Below, in pieces: positions 55,141-64,000 of a stretch of 64,000 bases of DNA. The notes below the pieces were generated by a model. It was not told the origin of the DNA and searched no databases. It saw only the letters and a program-made list of their open reading frames with translations. The position numbers and the translations under genes were made by a program. The DNA comes from Puccinellia tenuiflora (taxonomy: Eukaryota; Streptophyta; Magnoliopsida; Poales; Poaceae): the NCBI GenBank assembly GCA_012064385.1, contig QRDG01000398.1, positions 880,323-944,322 of the forward strand, given 5' to 3'. Every line of letters begins with the position of its first letter. The stretch's first letter is position 1.

Positions 55141-56306
55141 ACTGCCAAATGTGCAGTTGAAACTAGATGGAACGGAGGATGGGCATGAAGCAGCAACTAG
55201 AGATGGCGAAACTGGCGAAAGAAAACATATATAAGGAGGCAAGTTGCCAAGTCCCGGTTGGTACACTTTAATGAAGGACAGACACGGGAGTCCGATCGAT
55301 CCTCAAGGACCAAAGGAGTCAGCACCGACTCGAGTGAAGTGTGACATCAGCAACACGATTGGTAAGCGAGCCCACGTGTGCAGGCCCGAGCTGACTCGTA
55401 AGGCGTGGGTTAGGCTAACAAAGGCAATGACAACGACTAGAATGATCAAGAATATACCGACTTCGATGTGAAGGCAACGAAGGCGTCTCCAACACATAAG
55501 GAAACTCGACGTGTCCTAGGGCGAGTCGGACGCTTGGAGTTCACTCCTAAGGTAGGAGGTCACGTTGGAGTGGCTCCTTGCCACCTCGGGATGCGTATGG
55601 TCTCCGTATTTGTGTAAAAAGAAGTAGAGAAAATTATGGTGCAAAATGGCACATCTCTATTTTGTCACTTAATTATTAGTTCGTATAGCATCTGTGGAAA
55701 GATTTTGAATTTCCTAGCATAATTTTTTTTTCTTCTGATTCAATAAATGCCAGGCAATTTATAGGAGACAACTAAAATTGAACCAGAGGCGGTCGATTGG
55801 ATGTCTTAAAAAAATGAAAAAAATCCTTTTTTTTCCCGAACGCAAGTAGGAATCTATGGAATAGCACCAATGATGTTACAATTTGAACTGCTTGCTGTGG
55901 TGGTTGTGCTTGGCTATTTGCACCCTATATATTTTGAAAGAAAGCCCGAAGAATTATATAAAACTGTGTGTGGTACTTGATATCTGTCTGTCTCCCTGAT
56001 CTGTCTCACTCGCTGAAGGCTAGCTGTGTCGAACGACTTTTCGTTACCCAGCTGATAAGATGCTAGAGAGCGCATGCATGATGAGTTGATGACACAATCT
56101 ATCCATGAGGATAAGGAGCTAGGTAGCTAGCTATCGATCCATGCCTCTCTCACACAGGCACAAGCAGAAGCAGGAAAACAAACAATTGGTGAAGGGCCTA
56201 AGTCTGTCTGTCTGCACCAAAACATGATTTATCAACGATGATGAAGCAGCACAAGGAATGATGGTGATGTTACAATTTGAACTGATTGCTGTGGTGGTTG
56301 TGCTTG
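55141..56306. other. Unassigned sequence with a 44-bp repeated segment at its right edge
   Basis: No gene seen. GATGTTACAATTTGAACTG...GTGGTTGTGCTTG occurs at ~55872-55914 and again at ~56264-56306, the second copy ending at the ambiguous base 56307. Confidence 0.5.
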
Positions 56307-56307
56307 N
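56307..56307. other. Ambiguous base N at a repeat/element junction
   Basis: The only N in the window lies exactly between the repeated host segment and the first bases of element 4. Confidence 0.9.
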
Positions 56308-56318
56308 GAAAATAGGCT

Positions 56319-56545
56319 TTTTGTCCCGGTTGGTTTGGGCCATTGGTCCCGGTTCCCCAACCGGGACGAATCAATCGGGACGAATGCTCGTCCCGGTTGG
56401 GACACCAACCGGGACGAATGGGGGGGGCACGTGGCCCGGCCACAGGCAGCAGGGGCGGAGGCTTTCGTCCCGGTTCGTATTACGAACCGGGACGAAAGAC
56501 CTGGGCTTCCGTCCCGGTTCGTAATACGAACCGGGACTATTGTCC
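56319..56545. repeat. Terminal-side subterminal repeats of element 4
   Basis: Inverted CGTCCCGGTTGG / CCAACCGGGACGA and CGTCCCGGTTCG / CGAACCGGGACG motifs, with TTGGTCCCGG variants. Confidence 0.9.
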
Positions 56546-56849
56546 CGTCAGATTTTACTTTTTTCCAAAAATTTCAGAAAATTGTTTAAATTTATAAAAT
56601 AAATAATGCTTATTCTATAATTCATAAAAATATGAATAAAATACCAAATGTTCAGAAAAATAAGACCTATTTAATTATGAAAAATGCATGCATGTTTAAA
56701 AAACTTAAATTAAATATTTCTTAGAACTACAAAAATGGCACTACTAGTTAAATAAGAGGAACCACTATTACACATCATCGCCACGAATATATATATTACA
56801 CACATCTCATTCGTCGTCCTACATATATACATCTCTTTTACACTCTCCC
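56546..56849 (-). other. 3' flank of the element 4 gene
   Basis: AT-rich, no gene seen. Confidence 0.5.
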
Positions 56850-59800
56850 CTATTTAATTTCAACCTTACAGTAGAATTCTCCTTTCGGATCTAGGACCTC
56901 TGCAAGTAAGAATCCGGCAAATTCCTCTTGAATTGCTCGTATGCGATCGTGTGGTAGAAGGCCATCCCGCAACCGTTCGATCTAATTAAAAAAGGGTCAA
57001 TATATATGAATGAAAGTAAACAGAATTGCTGGCAATAAACTAAGATTATGAATATTGCATACGCACTTGAAGTTGTTCTAATTTTCTGCCCTTCTCACAG
57101 CACGTCTGACGAATGAACTCGCAGACGTAGTATCCACATAAATGATTCCCGCTTCCCTGGCTCAAGCACTTTACGGGAACAGAGTTCGATCAAAAAATGG
57201 TAATGGTATTGAACTAGAATCAAAGAGATGCGCGGATCTAGATAGTACTACTTACATTTATTGGTTTAAATGTAAGCTCCTTCGCCCATTCACCCCTAGC
57301 CCTGGCGGTGAATCGTTTCCAAGCCCTGCCCGGCAAAGAAAATGAATAAAGGAGTTATATATTAATTACTTGCTATCAGTAAATAAACGGAAAGTTGCCG
57401 ATAATGCCATAATGATTGAAATTACCTCTGGAGGCATTCCTGCATGTCCGCCCACTTCTCAAGGGGTTTATGTAAGGAGTCCATGACTTGTACTACTCCT
57501 TTGTCAGGCATAATGATTAGCAGAATAAAGTGGAAGCTGCGCACGCATAAGTCATCAATTATACACTTAACATCGAGAAATTAAGCGAAATAAAATATGT
57601 AGAAGACAGTAACACTTACTTGAAGTTGTAAGGAAATAATATTTCTCTTTTGACTTCGTTGAACCGTAACGCATTTACCAAGTTATTCTCGGTTTGGTCG
57701 TAAAAATCAAGGAGACTTTTTTCATGAATGGTATTTGGATCAACGAACCCAATATCATAGATTTGTCCTCTTTTGCATTCGAGAATCTTCATTCTGCATA
57801 ATTAATATAGTGATAAGTAAAATAATTATAAATGCAATGAACGAGGTGAGCTAGGTAGAGACTTAACTACAGAAATAATACTTACAGACAATAGGCGCTG
57901 ATGATAGCTTTGTCAAGGGCTTCTTGTTGGTATAACTGAAATAATTCACTAAATTCAATCATTACGTGCTCATCTCCATGCCCGTAATGCTCGTTCTTAT
58001 ATCCCACGTAGATCCAATTTTCCCCTTTCTTTGAGGCTGCCATGTACCAACTATGCAATCTTCGCATTTTTGTTGGTAGATCTTTGACATGAGATTTGAC
58101 GAGAGGATGCCCGTGCCGGTATTGGTATTTTGGAACTATTTCTTCGTGGAATTGTAATTGGTCTAAGTACTGAGCAATAGACAAGCCGTGAGCAGCGGCT
58201 GCTTCTCCGTACATTGCAACAAACTCAGGATCGATTGTTTTTGCCTGTGCCGCAGGTTTGCTCGACCCCACCTTGGTATCGGAAAACACTTTGAGCGGGG
58301 GGCACGATTGTTTTTGCTGTTCTCCTAGCTGGGGAACTATCTTCCGGCTTGCACTAATACTCTTCGACCGCTGTTTATTTGCCCGAACCGACTTGAGAAT
58401 AGAGCGGTCATAGTCTGGTGTCAGCTTTGGCGGGGGTTGGGCTAGATTTTTCAGCATTTTCACGACAGCGGCATGTTCTTCTGGGGTGTCGGGGAACTCT
58501 GTTGGTTTCGCCTTCTTTGCCTTCAAGTTAGCAAACCACTTATCCGTTTCCCCTTTTGCGATCGCCTTATTTTCCTCCACCGTATAGTCATAAGGTCTCT
58601 TGGCAAGATTCTTATGAGGTACTTTTGGGAGGGGTGACCTTGAACGTTTCGGTGATCGGTTTTTATCAAACCCCAGAGTACCCACACGTGGCGCCGGAGA
58701 AGACTTACGCGGCGGCGGAGACGACTGACGCGGCGGCGAAGACGGCTGCTCTGGAGACTGGTGAGGCGGCGGAGACGGCGCCTGAGGCGGCGGCGGTGGA
58801 GAGTGGTGAGGCGGCGGAGACGGCGCCTGAGGCGGCGGCGGTGGAGAGTGGTGAGGCGGCGGAGACGGCGCCTGAGGCGGTGGAGAGTGGTGAGGCGGCG
58901 GCGGTGGAGAGTGGTGAGGCGGCGGCGGTGGAGAGTGGTGAGGCGGCGGAGGCGGTGGAGAGTGGTGAGGCGGCGGAGGCAGCCAGTTTGGAAGCACGAT
59001 GAATTCCTTTGGCCATAGAATAGTCCCTTTCTTGGCTTCTCCAAGTTCAACCACCTCCCCATCTTCACCTGCAGGGTGTTCCAGCTTCAGCTCCTCAAAT
59101 CCTTACTAACTTCATCGACCCCGACAATAGCGTAGCCATGAGGAACCGGGAAGCAATGGAAAGTTGGTGTAGGTCCAATTGGTACGGCATAGCCGACCGC
59201 CACCTTCATGGTTATGTTGAACACTTTCACATGTAGCTCACAAGGTGTGCTCTCCGTGATATCATCCACTGGGTAGCGACGAAGAGCATCCGTCGTCAGT
59301 GCATCATCATCACGTGCCGGGACCATGCTCGAAGCCACGCTGCTTTTCCGATATGATGGGTCGGTAGCATCGACTGCAGCTTGTACAACGTGCTGCTGAG
59401 ATAGGCCGGCAGTGCCTTGCTGGCTAAGTTCGTTAATTTGATCCTGCTGCCGCTTCATTTGATCCTGCTGCCGCTTAATTGTTTCTTCTATATTACGCAG
59501 CCGGTCTGCAGCAGCGATTGCTTCCCTTGCCTCCCTTTCCTTTCTCCTCTGATGACTTTTATCGGGAAATATTTTCCTTTCCTCGGGAAACCCATGTTTC
59601 CACGGCTTGGAGCCTTTGGTGCCTCGTGTTCGTCCCACATGTTCTTTATTCCCAACGGCTCGGGAAAGCTCGTCATCGTCTCTATCGGGACGGAACCGTC
59701 CCTCTTCAACATCCTTGTATGCTTTCCTAATTTCTTCGATGGGTAGTAGGGGATTATCCTTGTGTCTTCTGGTATATATGCACTTTCCTTCTGCGTCCAA

Positions 59801-60828
59801 TGTGCCCCCATGCCCGTAAAACCAATTTCTTGTCCGTTCGGTCCATCCTTCTTTTATAGGCTCTGGAACGATCCCTTTAGCCAGCAGGTCGGCCTCAAGT
59901 TTGTCCCACTTAGGCATGGAACAGGCGTAGCCAGCAGCCCCCATAGTATGGTGGTACTTCTTTTTAGCAGCATTTGCCTTGTTTACTGCAGACTTTAACT
60001 GAGCTTCCTCTGATTTCTTGTAATTCACAAAATCTTCCCAGTAGTCTCTTATCTTCTCATACCCGCGATCGAAATCCGGAGTTTTATCTTTCAAGATGAA
60101 GTCGGTGTACAATCTGTTCTTAAATTTGTTGAATAGCTCGGCCATCTTCTTAAGAGCCCACGCCTTGACTTTAACTACTAGAGCTTTTTTTCGGGCATCC
60201 ATCTCCTCCTCATCTGGCTCCCCCTCCTCTGGATCCACCTCTGGCAACGGCAATGTGAAATTAACCATGACCTTTTGAAAAAGGCGTCTTTTGCCTTCGG
60301 GGCCGATATAGCTAACTTTAGGATCCCTTGGCTTATTCCATTCTCGGATGGTGATCGGGACGTAGTCCCTAACAATAACACCGCATTGCTTCACAAATTT
60401 TTGTCTAACATCAATTGGAGCAATGGGTTCGCCGTCTGCACCGACTTCTTCGATCCTGTAGCGGACATTGTCCTGCAACTTTTTGGTTGGGCCTCGTTTC
60501 GTCCTCACAGAGGATTTGCTCGATCCGGATGGCTAAAAGAAGAAAGACTGTTAATATGTGTATATGGACAACAGAGGCTAAATTAATTAATATAAATATA
60601 TATATGCACCTCGTCGGAGTTTGTAATAATCAATGTTGCACCGGAGCCGCCGGCTTCTGCCTTGTCGGCTTCTCCCTCATCGGAGATGCCGAGTTCGGCC
60701 TCTTTCCAGGCGTTGAGAGACTCATCCCCCTCACCGGAGTCGTTCAGAAAGTGACTTGTTTCATCATCGCCGCAGATTATATCCTCGAGGATATTTTCCT
60801 CAATTTCATCTCTGCCGTGTGGTTCCAT
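56850..60828 (-). pseudogene. TNPA-like / Ulp1-type (C48) protease protein of element 4, one frameshift
   Basis: Minus-strand exons: 60828-60610, 60532-57886, 57793-57620, 57536-57426, ~57325-57256, ~57168-57067, 56981-56850, with GT-AG introns matching element 1 exon for exon. Acidic start (MEPHGRDEIEENILEDI), TNPA-like region with MGAAGYACSMPKWDKLEADL, coiled coil (KRQQDQMKRQQDQINEL), Pro/His-rich PPPHHSP repeats (58720-58985), then the Ulp1 fold with His (FHFILLI), Asp (VMDSL) and Cys (GNHLCGYYVCEF), so catalytic residues are kept. Near 59097-59104 the frame shifts by one base equivalent, ending the upstream frame at 59087. Otherwise it is intact, so the lesion is recent or a sequencing error. 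Function as for the element 1 protein. Confidence 0.87.
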
Positions 60829-62164
60829 AGTTTCTGCAAAATACGAAAGTTATTTTCGGAGCCGTCTCTGCCGTGTCGTTCAGAAAACTTGTAGGGATAG
60901 AATGGTACTACAAGGAAAGGCGCGCGTTGCTGCGCCTGTTGTTTCTAAGCGTCGTCATGGTGATACATTTTTATGAACATGTGTGATTTATGCTCATCGT
61001 CGGCACTTAGGTGACTAAATCGTCGATGACCTAGCTCATCGATTTCATCCCCCGCAACACGGTAAAAATGTCGCGGTAAATCACTCCTCACAAAAATGAA
61101 ACACTTAGCACATTCGTGGTTTGTCGAGTTTTGACTTCAATTTACATCACTAAATAAAAATCAACATCGCTACATCACTGAAATTTGCACTAGCTAAATA
61201 TTACATATGCGAGGATGATCCACTAAATAAAAATCATCACAGATCAATTTTGCAATTATCATCGGATACTTTATATACACTAACCGCTGTCACATATTTA
61301 TTTATACAAATATGAAGCCTAAAATCATAAATAAATATGAAGCCTAAGCATAGGGAACGTGGTTTTACATCTGAAGCCTCATATGTCAAAGCCATTAGTC
61401 AGCAAAAAGAGTGCCTATAAGAACGAAGTAGAAATAAATGCATTGTTCTTGCATTTACCCTTGGTTCTATAGACAGTCTTCTTGCAAGCATAATGGACTA
61501 TTCTAATCATCGGCTTGCATTAAGAACAGCAAAATCAGCTACCACTAAATCATTCCAAATTGACTTAGCAAATTTTTCTAATAACATTTCTAATAAATTT
61601 CTAACACTAAATTTCCTAACACTAAATTTCTAACACTAAATCGTCGATGACCTAGCTCATCGATTTCATCCCCCGCAACACGGTAAAAATGTCGCGGTAA
61701 AACACTCCTCACTAGTAAATTAACCTAGCTAACAAAATTAACCTAACTAATAAAAATTGCTAATAAATCTAACTAGTTAACCTAACTAATTAACCTAGCT
61801 AATAAATTAACCTAGCTAATTAACCTAACTAGTAAATTGCTAACAAAATTAACCTAGCTAACAAAATTAACCTAACTAAGAAAAATTGCTAATAAATCTA
61901 ACTAGTTAACCTAACTAATTAGCCTAACTAATAAATTAACCTAGCTAATTAACAAAAAATGCTAATAAAATTGCTAACAAAATTAACCTAGCTAATAAAT
62001 TGCTAACAAAATTATGCTAACAAAATTAACCTAGCTCAATAAAATTGCTAACAAAAAATATTTGCTAAGAGGGGAGATTCGGGTGGTGGCCGGTCTAACA
62101 TTCTAAAATTCTAAAAATTCTAAAATTCTACTATGTGAATAACAAAAAAAAAAGATGAGCCTCA
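60829..62164 (-). other. AT-rich 5' intron of the element 4 gene
   Basis: No coding signal. A ~77-bp direct repeat (starting AAATCGTCGATGACCTAGCT) lies at ~61016-61090 and ~61639-61713. 61716-62060 is a low-complexity array of TTAACCTAGCTAACAAAA-type units. Confidence 0.7.
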
Positions 62165-62640
62165 CCTTGCTACGGCCGGAGGAGGAGCTCGGGCGGAGGA
62201 GGGCGGCGTCGAGGCGGAGCGGAGGGCGAGGAGGAGAACAGCGGCGGACGGAGGAGCTCGGGCGAGCGGCAGCGGGCGGAGGAGCTGGGGCACATGGCGG
62301 CCGGAGGAGGAGAACGGCAGCGGGAGGAGGAGCTCGGGCGAGCGGCCGGGGAGCGGAGCGGCGATGCGGGAGGAGAGCACGGCAATGGAGTGCGGCGGCG
62401 CGGCAATGCGGGAGGAGTGGCGCGGTGCGGGAGGAGCGGCGCGGCGCGGTGGTACCCCGTGGAAGAGGAGGTCGAGCAGCGGGGAGTCGGGGACGGCGTC
62501 ACGGTGGGCGGCGGAGGGCGGCCGGCGGCTGGCTCGGGCGGACGGCGGCGCGGGAATTTTCGGCAGCCTGACGGCGTCGGATCGATTCCTGCGCGCTGGT
62601 CCTTAGGCGAAATGAGAAGTTGGGGAAGAAGAAGAGGCCG
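62165..62640 (-). other. GC-rich first exon of the element 4 gene (probably 5' UTR)
   Basis: On the minus strand it ends GCAAG followed by donor GTGAGG at ~62164. Long frames on both strands here reflect GC-rich repeats. Confidence 0.55.
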
Positions 62641-62654
62641 GCCGGCCAGATTTA

Positions 62655-62845
62655 AAGGTACGGGCCTTTCGTCCCGGTTGGTGCCACCAACCGGGACGAA
62701 AGGGTCTTTCGTCCCGGTTGGTGGCACCAACCGGGACCAAAGGCCTAACCTTTCGTCCCGGTTCATGCCACCAACCGGGACGAAAGGTCCGGCACCGAAC
62801 AGGCGCGCGAAAATACCCTTTGGTCCCGGTTCGTGGCATGAACCG
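62655..62845. promoter_or_regulatory. Internal subterminal-type repeats upstream of the element 4 gene
   Basis: Inverted pairs CTTTCGTCCCGGTTGG / CCAACCGGGACGAAAG at ~62666-62701, a second at ~62705-62741, and variants to 62845. They match the motif at the element end (56319-56545). Confidence 0.8.
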
Positions 62846-63483
62846 GGACCAATGCCCTGAAAATTCAATTTTATTTCAAACTTTTCAGTTCTGAATGTTG
62901 TTCCCGCCTTTTTTATTCTTATTAAGGTGTTTGAATATGAATTTCAAATGGTTTCGAATTTGAAAAGACTTTCAACATGAAAAGTGTTTAAATTTGAATA
63001 AATAATTCAAAACCATTTTCTGTTTTCTATAATAATTATTCTATCTATACAAACTATTAACCATTTTGTCATTTTTTTAAGATTAGAGGTGAATTCATTT
63101 AAGTAAATTTTTTGGAATGTGAACTTAATTAATTCATTGAACTTATAAATTCAATATCTTTTGATCTGTTTATCAGAAAAATGCACATAATATATCAAAT
63201 TGTTGATAAAAATGTAATCTATCTATTTATTTAATTTATATCTATTGAATTAATTTATATATATTGAATTAATTCATATCTATTGATTTAATTCATATCT
63301 CACTAAACAGTACATAATGGCAACAGTGGATCCTTCAGGTAATCGACCGGATACGGTACAGAATGACAACAGTGGATCTCATAAAAGATAACTGGAATGG
63401 TGATCACATACTCTGAAACTAACTTCGACGGTGTATTTGATACGGTACAGAATGACAACAGTGGATCAGTTGTCCTAACAATC
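62846..63483 (-). other. AT-rich spacer and 3' flank of the small gene
   Basis: No gene seen. Three copies of a GTACAGAATGACAACAGTGG-type unit lie at ~63310, ~63356 and ~63444. Confidence 0.55.
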
Positions 63484-64000
63484 TTAGTCATACTCCTGCC
63501 TAGGCCTATAATACTCGTACTCGTAGTCGCCGTCATCGTCGTCGTCGCTGTCATCGTACTCATACGGCGCTCGTGGCTCGAACCTCGACGGGTGAGCACC
63601 CCCGGACTGCATGTTAGGGTAGCGTAGGCGGGGGTTATCGCCAGCCATGATGTAGTTCATAACGCCCTGGAGAGTCCGGCCAGCCCACCACAGCTGACGG
63701 CCGGCCTCGTTGAAGTCCGAAGGAGGAGGGCCATTCCCCTCGTACCTGGCGAGCGCCCTCTCACGCCGATTGATGAAGAAGGCTTCCCAAGTCGGGCGGT
63801 AGTCGGGATGCCAGCCCGGATCCATCCGCTGCTCCGGTGTGAGCTCGAGGTAGTAGTGGTTCGTGATGGCCGCCCGGCGCGCCACACCTTGAGGGACAGG
63901 AGGGACCGGCACGCCTCCGGCGCTCAGCCTCCAGCCGGCGGGGACGCGGTAGCCGGGCGGGCAGGGGTAGTTCGAGGCGGAAAGCTCCTCCGCCTGACGG
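63484..64000 (-). CDS. Small unknown protein gene of element 4 (5' end outside window)
   Basis: The minus-strand frame is open from the window edge to TAG 63484. Visible are SNYPCPPGYRVPAGWRLSAG, GGVPVPPVPQGVARRA, a WEAFFINRRERALARYEG helix, LWWAGRTLQGVMNYI and an acidic tail (YEYDDSDDDDDGDYEY). I do not know the family; proteins with this look recur as repetitive, uncharacterised genes in wheat-type genomes (memory, not searched). It occupies the slot held by the 128-aa gene in element 1, and a decayed relative lies at 51763-52310. The acidic tail and lack of membrane segments suggest a nuclear or cytosolic protein. The true start is outside the window. Confidence 0.7.
   Translation of the reverse strand, partial: RQAEELSASNYPCPPGYRVPAGWRLSAGGVPVPPVPQGVARRAAITNHYYLELTPEQRMDPGWHPDYRPTWEAFFINRRERALARYEGNGPPPSDFNEAGRQLWWAGRTLQGVMNYIMAGDNPRLRYPNMQSGGAHPSRFEPRAPYEYDDSDDDDDGDYEYEYYRPRQEYD

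Larger units (their letters stand above)
56308..64000 (-). mobile_element. CACTA element 4 (5' part beyond window)
   Basis: The left edge shows GAAAATAGGC then CGTCCCGGTTGG-type inverted repeats (56320-56545), a CACTA end without its CACTANN tip. Read on the minus strand, the order from 64000 down mirrors element 1: small gene, AT-rich spacer, subterminal-type repeats, GC-rich exon, AT-rich intron, TNPA/Ulp1-like gene, subterminal repeats. The TNP2 gene would lie past 64000. Confidence 0.8.

Noticed and set aside
55303..55497. Small frames near the decayed integrase
   Set aside because: No motif, and surrounding sequence is clearly decayed repeat.
58556..59018. Plus-strand frames antisense to the element 4 gene
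   Set aside because: They arise from the Pro/His-rich coding repeats on the other strand and match no known motif.
62155..62868. Open frames over the GC-rich exon of element 4
   Set aside because: Open on both strands from composition, and running into the subterminal hairpins.

Overview
This window is plant nuclear DNA made almost entirely of nested transposable elements. I recognise no host gene. The pattern of long gene-bearing CACTA (En/Spm) DNA transposons carrying TNP2-type transposases, plus long-LTR Ty3/gypsy-type elements inserted inside one another, points to a large-genome grass, most likely Triticeae (wheat, goatgrass, barley or rye). That assignment is inference from the element types.

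Layout: (1) CACTA element 2 runs from before base 1 to 32304. It holds a TNP2 transposase (1-2286), a tRNA-like module, a TNPA/Ulp1-like gene (27020-30620) and a small viroplasmin-domain membrane protein (31462-31710). (2) CACTA element 1 (3063-25553) sits inside element 2, with perfect 17-bp inverted ends and a GAG target duplication. It carries four genes: a coiled-coil tail-anchored protein, a full TNP2, a 128-aa protein of unknown function, and an apparently intact seven-exon TNPA/Ulp1-like gene. (3) LTR retrotransposon A (9030-18727, target duplication GCTCG) sits inside element 1. It has only gag-protease and no polymerase. (4) Bases 32305-51762 are the right half of a third CACTA element, with a broken TNPA/Ulp1 gene, a solo LTR (33928-35169) and LTR retrotransposon B (36861-49336, minus strand, target duplication TGTCG). 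Retrotransposon B has no gag-pol. It carries a sense ORF with a dsRNA-binding-like pattern and an antisense membrane-protein ORF with its own TATA box. (5) 51763-56306 is old sequence with a decayed gene and a decayed gypsy integrase. (6) CACTA element 4 (56308 to beyond 64000, minus strand) has a TNPA/Ulp1 gene with one frameshift and the edge of another small gene.

How the parts relate: each CACTA element pairs a TNP2 transposase with a second protein that has a TNPA-like DNA-binding region followed by a Ulp1-like protease fold. In all four elements a copy of that element's own terminal repeat motif lies just upstream of the GC-rich first exon of the second gene. This looks like a built-in autoregulatory operator. 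Three elements also encode a short protein, or remnant, ending in a hydrophobic tail. These shared accessory modules, the tRNA-like boxes in elements 2 and 3, and the antisense membrane ORF of retrotransposon B are the main points of interest.
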